From: Hirudinaria manillensis
Taxonomy: Eukaryota; Annelida; Clitellata; Hirudinida; Hirudinidae
Length of the DNA stretch: 64,000 nucleotides
Reading direction: 5' to 3'
Assembly: GCA_034509925.1 (NCBI GenBank)
Contig: CM067531.1
Location: forward strand, 6,405,319 to 6,469,318
Below the pieces are notes generated by a model, which saw only the letters and a program-made list of their open reading frames with translations, was not told where the DNA came from and did not search any database. Shown piece after piece: positions 23,240 through 33,119 of this stretch. Position numbers and translations under genes: made by a program. Numbering within the stretch: the stretch's first letter is position 1; every line of letters starts with the position of its first letter.

Positions 23240-23560
23240 AAGATTAATCTATGTAGACCAGCATGGGCAGTTGAAGATCATTCGTTTAATACTCGGGCCA
23301 CATATTTTAACCAAAACAGAAGCTTCTGAGCAACCAGGAATGTTAAAGCATGCTGAACATTCCGGTCCCATCGAAAAGAGTTGTGCTGATTGGTTCATGA
23401 AATTCGTACTCTGATCGCAACTGACAATCACTCGGTAAAGAAAAGACAGAGAACACTTGAATCAAAATATCACAAACAGCTTGAGCACTCAACGAACGCA
23501 AAGGGTAAGTCATCTCACGTTGAGAAAAGATCAACATCATTAAGGGCATAATTAAACTTG
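23240..23560 (-). pseudogene. Gypsy-type integrase core remnant
   Basis: On the minus strand two overlapping frames together resemble the integrase catalytic core: PLRSLSAQAVCDILIQVFS in one frame and VSCDQSTNFMNQSAQLF, then FNIPGCSEASVLV, in the other. The family pattern is a core Asp followed by a SNF motif and an HPEA-type motif. The frame change at about 23420 and the altered HPEA (GCSEA) show it is dead. Confidence 0.7.
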
Positions 23561-23999
23561 GGTTTCATATCACCAGACCATAGACCAACAGTCTTTGAGA
23601 TTTGTATAACCTCATTACTTGTTTCAGGGTACACAGGAAAGATTAATTGATTCCAACAATTAAGCAATATCTCGAGTTATAATGACCTCCTCATACAAAC
23701 AAGGAACAACTGCAAATCACAATGCAACATCTGGTGCAATGTTAGTGGTTCCGGAAGCTATAATGCAATAGGATGTGACTATTAGTCTTACAATCCCTAC
23801 ACACTCAGGATTAAACCAGATATCATGATTTGCTTTTGGGTAATAATATTCAAAGGACGGATTAGATCAGCAACAAGCTTCTGCACCACTATCAATCAAG
23901 TGCAGGAATTGTAAGAAAGTGTTAAGAGCCCACCAGTTACAAATAATTTAAAGTTAAAATCTGTTTAATTTCGTACAACTTAACCTTCAAAACATTACT
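23561..23999. other. Spacer, no feature recognised
   Basis: AT-rich DNA with frequent stops; it may be further decayed transposon sequence, but I cannot support a call. Confidence 0.4.
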
Positions 24000-24615
24000 T
24001 AAAAAAAACACAGGGTTTTTATGGCTGACTTGATTTTATGGCCTTGTTGATTTCATCGAGAATGGTTCAACTGGTCCCAATACCAAGCTTTTTGAACGAT
24101 TCTCGAAGGAATGGAATAAGATGGATAAATGGATAAAGCAAGGATCAAGAGCAGTTCAACAGATCATTCCATTTTGGACATCCTTGGATCTCAGAAAGAA
24201 AGTTTAATGCAATTCTTTCGATACCAATTGCTTGAATTCCATCCTAGAGATGATTGCAAGGAGTTGTTGGAGTTGGCACTTAATTTCTTTGGTGATGACT
24301 CTTTTGTGCTCCAGGAGCTCGATGGACGTCCAAAATAACATTTTGTCTCAAAATTTATTTATTTCGGTCACAATTTTATCTGACAGTGCCTGAGTTATCT
24401 GGTCTCATTCAGCCACAAAGTCCAACAATTGAAGGTTATTAATGATGATGCAGAACGTGGCATCTCCTTAATAAAAGACTTTAATTCCGTGCTAATCAAG
24501 AGGATCAGAAGCAATACCTGCTCCAGGTTGTTGAAATGCATAGGCAACATTTTCCTATGTCTAAGAAATCAATCATTATTGAGAAACTAGCTAGTAGTGG
24601 ATTTTAGTCAAATTT
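24000..24615 (+). pseudogene. Fragment of an uncharacterised transposon-associated protein family
   Basis: Separate forward frames read SILDILGSQKESLMQFFRYQ, then FHPRDDCKELLELALNFFGD, then PGARWTSKIT after a frameshift at about 24310, then (about 24430-24600) NDDAERGISLI and DQKQYLLQVVEMHRQHFPMS. I recognise this order from a large uncharacterised protein family that recurs near transposons in many invertebrates (RDDYRELLELA, PGAMHHARWM, NDxAERGI, LLQVVExHR blocks). The function is unknown. Here the copy is broken by frameshifts and stops. Confidence 0.5.
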
Positions 24616-24919
24616 TTGCATTTTTTTTTTGAAAGTCTGTTTTTTTTTATAACATTTTGAAGATTAATTTGTACAAAATTAAACAGATTTATTAAAAAAA
24701 AAACTAAAATATTTCTTGTTATCGAATTTAACCATGTAAAATGTGCGCAACATGCAATTTCCACTATTATAAGCAATGTTTAAGCACTGGGATGTTCAAG
24801 ATGCTATAGACAGTTCTAAATGACATTTGATTTACCTAAACTTTTGTGTATAGCCTTAGAAATGTAAAAGGAACAAATTTCTGGAACGGGAATTAACAGT
24901 TTAAAAAAAAAATTTTAAT

Positions 24920-27404
24920 TGGCAGCCTACTGTGCACTTTCAAACTCCTTTCGGCAGATTTAGAATGATGTGCTCCCCATTCGGAATTACCAGCACTGGA
25001 AGTATTTCAAAGAATTAACGCATCAATATTTGGGGATATCAATGGGGTTCAAATCATATTTGATGATTTGATTGTGGCAGCAAAAGATAAACTAGAACAT
25101 GACAGAATCTTGAGTGAGGTTTTCAGCAGGGCCTTGAAGAATGGTGTCCATTTTAATATGGGAAAAATCCAGTACTGCATTGGATCAGTGAAGTATATGG
25201 GCCACATAGTAACAGATCAAGGGGTCAAAGCAGATCCAGAGAAAGTAGCAGCAATCGTGGACATGCCACCGCCTCAATCAATAGCAGACCTAAGAAGATT
25301 AATGGGAATGCTGGCCTACATCACTAAATTCATCCCAAAGATGACTAACTCTATGGAACCACTGAGGTCTCTCCTTAAGAAAAATTCCAGTTTTCAGTGG
25401 TTGGAAAATCACACAGTGGCTTTCAAGCAGATCAAGCAAACTGTCGCTAGCCTACCAATATTGAATTTTTTCAATCTCGGGAGCGAAATTGTGATACAAG
25501 CAGATGCACCAAGCTACGGATTAGGGGCATGTTTGTGCCAAAAAGAGGGGCCGATAGCATATGCAAGCCGTTCCTTGACGGATTGCGAATGCAATTACAC
25601 CCAAATCAAGAAAGAAATGTTCGCAATAATGTATGCTTGCAACAAGTCTGATAGTTATATCTATGGGCGGTTACTGTTCACACAGATCACACACCGCTCG
25701 AATCTATAAAAAAAATCCATTCACGATACTTCTCCCCGTCTTCAGAGATTACTTATGAAACTTCTATGTTACCAATTAACAGTCAAATCCGTACCAGTTA
25801 AAGATTTATACATTCCCGACACTCTCCAGAGCACCCCATACCAACATGTTTTTCTCAAACCAGAGCTGGAGAAATGGCATTAGCCGTTCACACACTCATG
25901 TGCTCCCTCAGCATTCCACCAGACAGGCAGCAAGATTTTGGAACATTAGGGGACCCACAGTTAGCACAAGTCATCGATTACATTAGAAATGGATGGCCTC
26001 ATACCAAAGCCGAAGCTTCTGAGAATGTACGGCCCTTTTGGGATTGCAGGCAGGACATCACGCTTGCTGATGTTAGTATTGATGAAAGACCAATTGATAC
26101 ATCCGTTCTGTGAGCGTAAGAATCTTCTAGGAAAGCTGCATGTTGCTCACCAAGGCATTGACAAAATGAAAAAGCTAGCTAGAAATTACGTCTATTGGCC
26201 AGGCATTGATAAAGACATAGAAAAATATGTGTTATCTTGTAATGTGTGCCTCAATAATCATAATCTACCAAAAAAGGAGATCTTGATGCCCATGACATCC
26301 CAGATAGGCCATGGCAGAAAGTCAGAATGGACATTCACTTTTGATGCTCAGGACAATCTTATAATAGTCGATTACTTTAGCAAATTTTTCGAAGCGATTC
26401 AATTGCAAAATAAGACAGCTTATTGTTATTGTTACTGTTATTAATCATCTAAAAGCAACCTTTACGAGACATGGCATCCCGATGACATTGGTATAAGACA
26501 ATATGACGTTTAACTCAGAGTTGCCACAAATTTGCTGGAGATTGGGGATTCCAATGGCAGTATGCAAGTAATGCACGTTCAAATGGAATGGTGGAAAGGC
26601 ACATTCAAACTGTTAAGAATATACTGAAAAAAGCAAAAAAGACAGGACAGACAAATTTCTAGCACTGCTCAGCCTAAGGAACACCCTGATTTCAGGAATG
26701 AATGCATCACCCGCACAACTCCTACTTAGCTGAAGATTGCGGGATGTATTACCATTTGTAGGGAAACAGTTAGAACCCACTGTGATCCCACAAGCCAGGC
26801 AACAACTAAAGCAGATTCAAGATATGTCTAAGAATAATCATGAAAAGCACCACGCAACTCAGTATCGGACCCTCTATCTTGGTAACAAGGTGAGATTTAG
26901 GGTTGGAAATGGATAGAGGAAAGGAAAGGTTAAAGCACTTGACGGACCCAGGAAGTATAGAGTAACAACTGAAAATGGTCAGGAGTTCGTGCAAAACAGA
27001 CAATTTTTGTTTCCAACACTTGAGGTAGAGCCTTGGATTTGTTTAGCACCAGCAAGTCAAAATGCTAGGGTCAGTCAGCCTTCACTGATTGTAGCATCGG
27101 AGTTGCAGGTGTTCAGTGCTGCCCTGTCCAAAATCCCTGTTACAGCCATTCCGGTTGACAAGCCGGAAGTGGCTGGGTATATATAAATAGCGTGGAACAT
27201 TCTAGAACTTTGGGGGAAGGAACTTTTGTTTTACGTATAGTTAATGTCGATGGACAATAAAGTAGCGTTTCCGATTAGGAATAAAGTACTTTAAATTCAG
27301 AAACAGTTGTTTGCAGCAACAATCCCCTTGAGCTGAAGATACGAACAACAAAGCACGGAAAGGTGGTGAAACCTCCAGTTCGGTACGGTTTTGAATGAAA
27401 GGCC
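24920..27404 (+). pseudogene. Decayed Gypsy pol: RT, RNase H, integrase
   Basis: Pieces in order: 24930-25060 QTPFGRFRMMCSPFGI (RT, frameshifted); 25068-25709 RT thumb and RNase H (FDDLIVAAKDKLEHDRIL, MGHIVTDQGVKADPEKV, DLRRLMGMLAYITKFIPKM, QADAPSYGLGACL); 25874-26113 and 26120-26444 linker and integrase zinc-binding and core (LLGKLHVAHQGIDKMKKLAR, YWPGIDKDIEKYV, then DYFSKFFEAIQL); 26450-27030 integrase end (LGNKVRFRVGNG); and a terminal KVVKPPVRYGFE at about 27363-27398. At least five frame breaks separate them, so no protein can be made. Confidence 0.88.
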
Positions 27405-27425
27405 TGGGAGGGGGGGGGGAGGAGA
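27405..27425 (+). promoter_or_regulatory. Polypurine tract of the decayed Gypsy element
   Basis: A G/A-only run (GGGAGGGGGGGGGAGGAGA) directly follows the pol terminus and precedes TGTAATG, which would be the start of a 3' LTR. Confidence 0.6.
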
Positions 27426-28296
27426 TGTAATGTAATTGCACAATTATATTACATAATAACGTGATTTATTATTTAAATATAATTTGATGTACAATTCATA
27501 GTCTTTTGGGATGCAGGTCCACATAGAATTGTTTCTTAATAGACTTTCAATAAACTGAAAAGTTTGCACATCTGCATTGAAGTCGGGGCACTCACAAATA
27601 CCATCAGGAAAATGAAAATTTATCGACGAACACCCATTTGAACAAACGAGTATGGAAAGGAGCTGCTTCAATGCACTTCACGACTACGGGGTTACTGACA
27701 TTCTCAGTACCATGATAGGCTGAAGTACGTACATCTTCACCTCTTGAGATACTACAACGACTAACCTTAACTTCGATACTTGGAAATGTATCTCTCGGGT
27801 TATTTGTTCATTCTTCCTGAAAGAATCCTTGATTTCAAAGTACCATGAGTCGAAAGATCCTTAAGTTTACATCAAGATTTTCTTGAATGATCATTTTAGT
27901 GGCAATTGAAACATAAATCCAGGTTCGTGTACCATTTGTGATTTCCCTTTACCCCAACCTTCTCATCCTTCGGTGGATCACCTACCTTTTCCTTCCCCAC
28001 CCCTGCTCTAGAACTGTTGTAACTCATCCGTGCCAATCTTGATCGCAACCCCAAACATAATCGTCTATGATTGGCGACGATATGTCATGAGTTAACCAAT
28101 TACCTGTTTCTTGTGCGAGCACACAATCAACACATTGCGGAGGCATTAATTATTTAAGTCGATCAGCAAGAGACCAACTAAACTATCAGAGTTGTGCACA
28201 TACACTCTTCAAATAGTAAGTTAGGGCCATATATAATTCAGAAGCAACATATAAATAAGTATCATCCAGATGCTTTTTAATAGACAGAAAATATTC
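27426..28296. other. Possible decayed 3' LTR, then unidentified sequence
   Basis: The sequence starts TGTAATG after the polypurine tract, so a 3' LTR probably begins here. I could not find its end or a matching 5' LTR. The remainder to 28296 holds no recognised feature. Confidence 0.4.
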
Positions 28297-28548
28297 TCAA
28301 AGCAAAATGGGACTAACTCGAAATTCACGAAGGATTATTTCTTTCAAGGATTCATAATCTATCAATTTATCAATCGGTAAACGACTCACCAAAGCACGAG
28401 CTCTAGAGTTAACCAGCGTCAAAAGAACCTTCACATGCGAATCATCACCATCGGGCTGAATTACAAAATATTTTTCCAACAAACTAAAGAAAGGATGGAA
28501 GCTTCTGTAGCAAGCGGTCTTTAGGATCTTTGGGGACGTGGCTAGCAA
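28297..28548 (-). pseudogene. Gag fragment (LTR retrotransposon), minus strand
   Basis: The 83-codon frame contains FHPFFSLLEKYFVIQPDGDD and SRARALVSRLPIDKL, then YESLKEIILREFRVSP. This matches the capsid start of Gypsy/Mag-type Gag (W/FxxxLExxF ... ARxLxSRL ... YExLKxxLLREF). No flanking Gag sequence continues it. Confidence 0.75.
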
Positions 28549-28634
28549 GACCTTGTTGTTGTTATTTCCTTTTCAGGTGAGCGAGTAGTGTTAAAGAACT
28601 TGTTTGATCAATAAACGACAGCTGTAGGCTACAA

Positions 28635-28660
28635 TGGTGACCCCAACGTAATTTTAGAAA
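28635..28660 (+). promoter_or_regulatory. Primer-binding-site-like sequence of a second Gypsy fragment
   Basis: TGGTGACCCCAACGT follows ...GTAGGCTACAA, a likely LTR end with AATAAA at about 28611. TGGTGACCCCGACG-type sites are common in Gypsy/Mag elements. Confidence 0.6.
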
Positions 28661-28699
28661 CACTCGGATCTACAACGGAAACTCACGACATTTCGGTTA

Positions 28700-29111
28700 A
28701 ACCAATCGCATGTCATTTTGGAGGCCCAGTTCAACATTGCCTTTATATCGACCAGCTCCATCAGGTTTTGCCACGCCTTGTCTGCACTTCCGTCTTCACC
28801 ATCTAGAACCGTAGATGATTGCTTCGGCCAACAATGAGGATCTCAAGATGGCGGTCATTCAATAACATGAAGCCACCAGGACTGAGATGCTTGAGAAATT
28901 CCTCAGAGACAACCCGTTAACAAGGAAACCATCGCCATTCCTCCAAGAAATGAGATCAGTTGCCGGAAAGTTTGGAATAGGGGGAGAGCTGATCAGACAT
29001 CGGTTTCTGCAAGCCTTTCCAAATAACATATCTTCAATCTTGAAATGTCAGAAGTCGACCCCACTGGAGGAATGAGGGATTCTCGCAGAAGAATTAATGT
29101 TGCTCACAAAA
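28700..29111 (+). pseudogene. Gypsy Gag fragment truncated by the RPL10A array
   Basis: Downstream of the primer site, broken frames read EAQFNIAFISTSS, then MLEKFLRDNPL and KPSPFLQEMRSVAGKFGIGG, then RHRFLQAFPNNI, the central helices of Gag. A stop interrupts at 29073. The homology ends where the tandem array begins. Confidence 0.75.
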
Positions 29112-29436
29112 AAAACAAATCAAAATAAGTATTGTAATCATCTAAAACTATTTTTCAGAAGTTGATTCATTTTTGTATATATTTAATATTAAACCCAAAT
29201 GAAAATGAATAGAACTTTATTTATTCAAAAAAATTATGGAAGTTATAAATGTGCAGCCGTTACCTTATAATCTTTAAACGAAATTTATGAAACATTAAAT
29301 TTTAAAATATAATTTTTATTTAATATTAACATAGAACCCAAATAAATTTTTAATATATTAAAGTCAGAAATTACATTAATTTATTATTTATTATTTAAAT
29401 TTATAAATTTATTAACTTATAAATTTATAAATTGAA

Positions 29437-29508
29437 TACATCCTGTATCTAGAAACATCCTATATCTAGAAACATAAACACATCCTATATGTAGAAACAT
29501 AAACTCAT
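29437..29508. repeat. Short tandem repeat in the RPL10A promoter region
   Basis: Three imperfect copies of a roughly 23-bp motif ACATCCTATATCTAGAAACA lie immediately upstream of the inferred transcription start. It recurs in every unit of the array. Confidence 0.7.
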
Positions 29509-29520
29509 CCTTTTTCCGCT
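29509..29520 (+). promoter_or_regulatory. Putative 5' TOP initiator of RPL10A
   Basis: CCTTTTTCCGC, a C followed by a pyrimidine run, lies 25 bp before the ATG. Ribosomal-protein mRNAs of animals start with such a terminal oligopyrimidine tract and are controlled by TOR-dependent translation. The start site itself is inferred. Confidence 0.5.
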
Positions 29521-29533
29521 GTCTGCCATCGCT

Positions 29534-30463
29534 ATGAGGTTCGTGCCATGCAGTTGTATTTCGAAGTTTTACAGTCAATCATATCTTTTTACATTAGTTA
29601 ATCGTATCGCGGAGTTGTATTTTTATTAACGAGAAATAAGTGGATTTTGTGTTTTTATGCAGTAAGGTATCGAGAGATAACTTGTTGGAAGGCGTCAACG
29701 CCGTCATTACTCACAGCCAAGAAAAGAAGAGGAAGTTTGTCGAAACCGTCGAACTTCAGATCTCTCTCAAGAACTATGATCCTCAGAAAGACAAGCGTTT
29801 CTCTGGAACCGTGAGACTGGGGAATATTCCCAGGCCAAAGATGTCCGTTTGCGTTTTGGGAGACCAGCAGCATTGTGATGAAGCAAAGGCTAACAATATC
29901 GAGTGCATGGATGCTGAGGCTCTGAAGAAGATGAACAAGAACAAGAAGCTTGTCAAGAAGCTGGGTAAGCTAAACATTATCCTGAGGATGTTTTTACAGA
30001 TATTTGTGTCCAGTATAATTATATACAGACTTAACTTATGTCATATTTTGAACAGCTAAGCAGTACGATACCTTCCTTGCTTCTGACTCCCTCATCAAGC
30101 AGATCCCACGTATCCTTGGTCCAGGTTTGAACAAGGCTGGAAAGTTCCCTAGCATGATCAGCCACGGTGAATCCATGACAGGAAAGGTCGAGGAAGTGAA
30201 AGGCACCATTAAGTTCCAGATGAAGAAGGTAACATACAGTCATTTAGAGTATATTTAAGCAGTATTGATAGCAATATGAATCTAAATGGTAGGTACTCTG
30301 CTTGGCCGTTGCTGTCGGACACGCTGACATGACTCCCGAAGAGTTGGCTTCCAACGTCACTATATCGATCAACTTCTTGGTATCTTTGCTAAAGAAGAAC
30401 TGGCAGAACGTCAGGTCATTGTACATCAAGAGCACCATGGGTTCACCTCAAAGGCTTTACTAA
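29534..30463 (+). CDS. RPL10A: 60S ribosomal protein L10a (uL1), array copy 1
   Basis: RPL10A is the L1-stalk protein of the large cytosolic ribosomal subunit. Four exons: 29534-29538 (ATG AG), 29663-29964, 30056-30228, 30293-30463 (TAA), total 216 aa, the usual length. Motifs: [111 protein letters not shown]. Splice sites are GT-AG and phases agree (2, 1, 0). The start is fixed by the tiny first exon, whose AG joins T to give Ser2, as in other animals. This copy has AKQYDTF where animals normally have AKKYDAF. It is probably functional, but those two changes are odd. Confidence 0.96.
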
Positions 30464-30536
30464 GTGGAATTATTGATGCTTTACTAAGTGGAATTATTGA
30501 TGCTTCACATTTGTTGGAAAATAAATTTCCAGAGAT

Positions 30537-30663
30537 GCTAAAGAAGAACTGGCAGAACGTCAGGTCATTGTACATCAAGAGCACCATGGGTCCAACTCAA
30601 AGGCTTTACTAAGTGGAATTATTGATGCTTTACATTTGTTGGAAAATAAATTTCCAGAGACGC
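30537..30663 (+). pseudogene. Partial duplication of RPL10A exon 4 and 3' UTR
   Basis: From CTAAAGAAGAACTGGCAGAACG the last 24 codons of exon 4 (ending GPTQRLY instead of GSPQRLY) and about 60 bp of 3' UTR with AATAAA are repeated directly behind the gene. There is no acceptor in front of it. The original 3' UTR also carries an extra 24-bp repeat (CTAAGTGGAATTATTGATGC). Equivalent segments follow every copy. Confidence 0.9.
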
Positions 30664-30720
30664 TCATCTGAGAGCTTTGTTGATGTTAGCAACAAACGTT
30701 AGCTTCCAACGTCACTATGA

Positions 30721-30984
30721 CAAACATTTTACCGTATTCGATCCGGACAATTTGTCTGGCTCAGAATCTACAGGGTTCGACAAGCCCTCGAAGCACCTTA
30801 CCAAGGCCCTTACAAAGTCCTTCATGCAAAGGAGAACATTGTGAAGATAGACGGACGACTCCTCTCATTGTGTCTCGCAAGTCCGAGTCAAACTGACCAA
30901 CCTATCATCTCCCCAGTCCTCTGGAGTCATGGATGCAGTCCTAATGCCTCAAGTACATCAGAGCACTCCTTCAACAGGATTTAA
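30721..30984 (+). pseudogene. Gypsy integrase C-terminal (GPY/F) fragment, unit 1
   Basis: An 88-codon stop-free stretch ending in TAA reads FVWLRIYRVRQALEAPYQGP followed by YKVL. This is the GPY/F module at the end of Gypsy integrases. It begins abruptly after the exon-4 duplication and has no upstream integrase, so it is an isolated tail inserted beside the gene and copied with it. Confidence 0.8.
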
Positions 30985-31236
30985 CCACAAGATCGGGACG
31001 TAAAGTCACATTCCATCCCAAGAACCATTACTTTTATTTCTGAATATGCATTCCGCATAGACCCAGGGACAACCAGGAGAGCCTGGTGGCGACCTGGAAA
31101 GACAGGTGACGTCTCGGAAAGACGAGGTCGCGGTTGGGCTAGCGACCCACGCGATAAAACGACCGCTACTTTACCGAACAACGAGATATGCCCCCATGGT
31201 CCCAGCCGAAAGGAGGGGGAGAATGACGGACCATCA

Positions 31237-31887
31237 ATGGACTCAAGGCTTGACCTGGCTACCAACAGACTTCCGAGTACGACTAACGCCCCGGACAATG
31301 GCATGTCGGGTAGCAGATGCGAGTGCGGAAGAACGTTCGCGACCGAAAGGGGACTGAAGACCCATCGATCCAAGACAAATTGCGGGTGCAAGGCACAGAG
31401 ACAGCGTACTACCGCGAAGGTGCGGGTAGATAAAACGCCGGACGAAACCGGACCGGAGTCACACCACAGTTCCGTGTGTGTCCGAGTCTCATGCCCAGGA
31501 CAAGACCCCCCGAGAGCTAGGATCAGGTTCCCTCGAGGAAGCGATAAGGAAAGCCGGTCAGGACTGGATGAGGAGCTGAAGCGAGGGCTGAAGAAAGTCC
31601 TGAAGGATGGATCAGTGAAGTCCTTCAGCGACTTCATTTACGTCAAATGTGTCGGAAAGTTTGGGGTCATCCCTGCAAAGGAACCTCAGAAGGTGTATGA
31701 ATCCAGGCGACAGCGCGAACTTAACCGCCTAAAGGGCGAGAAAAAGGCGCTCCGCCGGCGGTGGAAAGTGGCCAAAAGCTTAGGCTTGGGAAGGCTCTCG
31801 TTGGCCTCTTTATGCCATCACGTGCCAGACTGGAGCGACTATCGAAAGCTCTCGTTGTCTTCTTTCGTCGCTACACTCAGCCGCTGA
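31237..31887 (+). CDS. C2H2-finger N-terminal ORF of a non-LTR element, unit 1
   Basis: The 216-aa frame has a single finger CECGRTFATERGLKTHRSKT (residues about 28-47, with a further Cys), a basic Arg/Lys-rich middle and a C-terminal helix-rich part (VYESRRQRELNRLKGEKKAL). Such fingers open the protein of several non-LTR retrotransposons, and an RT fragment lies 1.2 kb downstream in the same unit. The RT domain is not joined to this ORF: AT-rich DNA intervenes. The minus-strand 218-codon frame over the same DNA is a shadow. I take it as a retroelement fragment that has stayed open because the array is young. Confidence 0.6.
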   Translation: MDSRLDLATNRLPSTTNAPDNGMSGSRCECGRTFATERGLKTHRSKTNCGCKAQRQRTTAKVRVDKTPDETGPESHHSSVCVRVSCPGQDPPRARIRFPRGSDKESRSGLDEELKRGLKKVLKDGSVKSFSDFIYVKCVGKFGVIPAKEPQKVYESRRQRELNRLKGEKKALRRRWKVAKSLGLGRLSLASLCHHVPDWSDYRKLSLSSFVATLSR

Positions 31888-33119
31888 AGCGACTAATTTA
31901 TGTCTAAATGTACTGTATGCATTGTGTCTTGCTAATCTTGATTAAAATCATTCATTTCTCTTGCACGGGTTCAATCATAAAAGCTGTTCTGACAGCTGAC
32001 AAGGAAAGATTTCCCATGAAGATTTAGATGCTGTTTAGAACAATCAATTTTGTCTCAATAAACATACCACGAGTGCCTATGGTTTTCTTCTTTTGGTTTT
32101 GGGGCATATTGCAAGAACTCTGAGCTGACCTTAGTTAAATTATTCCTCTTTGATAAGAATGTGCTGATTAGTACTTTCAATCTTAATAGATTTTCTGTTC
32201 CACGAAGCTTCAGATACTGTTTAGAACATTAAACATCAATTTTGTCTTAATAAACATACCACAAATGTACGTGGTTTTCTTCCTTTGATATCTTTTACAA
32301 TCTTAATAGATGCAATCCTAAAGCTGGGAAGTTTAAACATCATTTGGCCTTAATAAAAATACTACAAAAGAAATGTGGTTGTTTGTATTTCACAAAATTT
32401 ACATATTAATTATAAAAAAAAAAGCAAGTACAATGGCATGGGAATAGCATTAATTTTATTGAGAGTTAGGAGCTGAGACTGTTGGGAGATTTTGAAAAAA
32501 CTTGACCAACCACAATAAGCTAAAATTTACATTGAATTGTTTACTGAGGTCATAACCTGTCAATAATGTTACAAAAATTTTGGTCACAAAAATTAATATA
32601 TAACAAGAACTCAAATGAGCAATAAAAACACAACGAGCATTCCAATTAAAATTTAATGAGGCCTTAATCTGTTAAAATTAATGAGGTACAATGATGAAAG
32701 TTGATCAAGAAGCGTCTATATCAAACTACATATTCATGAACATGTTGGAATCGTAACACTGAAATAGTGTTGGCTCCTACAAATAGAGTCCTGCGTGAAC
32801 CACGACCTGTAGTTGGGAAACTGACGGAGACGATGCCGGGGCGGCATTGGCGTTCGAAAAACAAAAACCTGAAAAATGCTATAAAATTATGTTTCGAATC
32901 TATAAAAAAATTGATTAAATAACAACTGGACTCATGTAATTTAATAATTGATTGACACCGCCAAGATGTATGCGACGACCCCACGCATGGTCTGCAGCCA
33001 GCTTAATGCTCCGATCCTCGGCATGGGCTGTTAATAAGCAAAAGGAATGTATGCAACCTTTTTTTAATTTTATTTTTAGATGACTTTAAACTTAAATTTG
33101 AATATATAAATAATACGTA
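31888..33119. other. AT-rich part of the repeat unit with three decayed direct repeats
   Basis: Three diverged direct repeats (about 32030-32100, 32200-32280, 32310-32395) share ...TTTAGAAC...AATTTTGTCTnAATAAACATACCAC...GTGGTTTTCTTC, each with an AATAAA-type signal. They resemble repeated 3' UTR ends. A possible minus-strand exon pair follows: about 32955-33031 (AHAEDRSIKLAADHAWGRR, acceptor at 33032) and about 32770-32860; I recognise no family. The rest is AT-rich without features. Confidence 0.5.

Noticed and set aside
27405-27425. G-run as a G-quadruplex promoter
   Set aside because: Its position right after a Gypsy pol terminus and before TGTAATG explains it as a polypurine tract.
29437-29508. 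CRISPR-like array (three 23-bp repeats)
   Set aside because: The repeats are imperfect, adjacent without unique spacers, and in animal DNA upstream of RPL10A; this is an ordinary short tandem repeat.
29539-29662. snoRNA in RPL10A introns
   Set aside because: Ribosomal-protein introns often host snoRNAs, but I found no paired C (RTGATGA) and D (CTGA) boxes or a convincing H/ACA layout in introns 1-3.
30981-31637. 218-codon minus-strand frame over the C2H2 ORF, repeated in all units
   Set aside because: It is the shadow of the forward C2H2 ORF; it has no recognisable motif, while the forward frame has a clear zinc finger.
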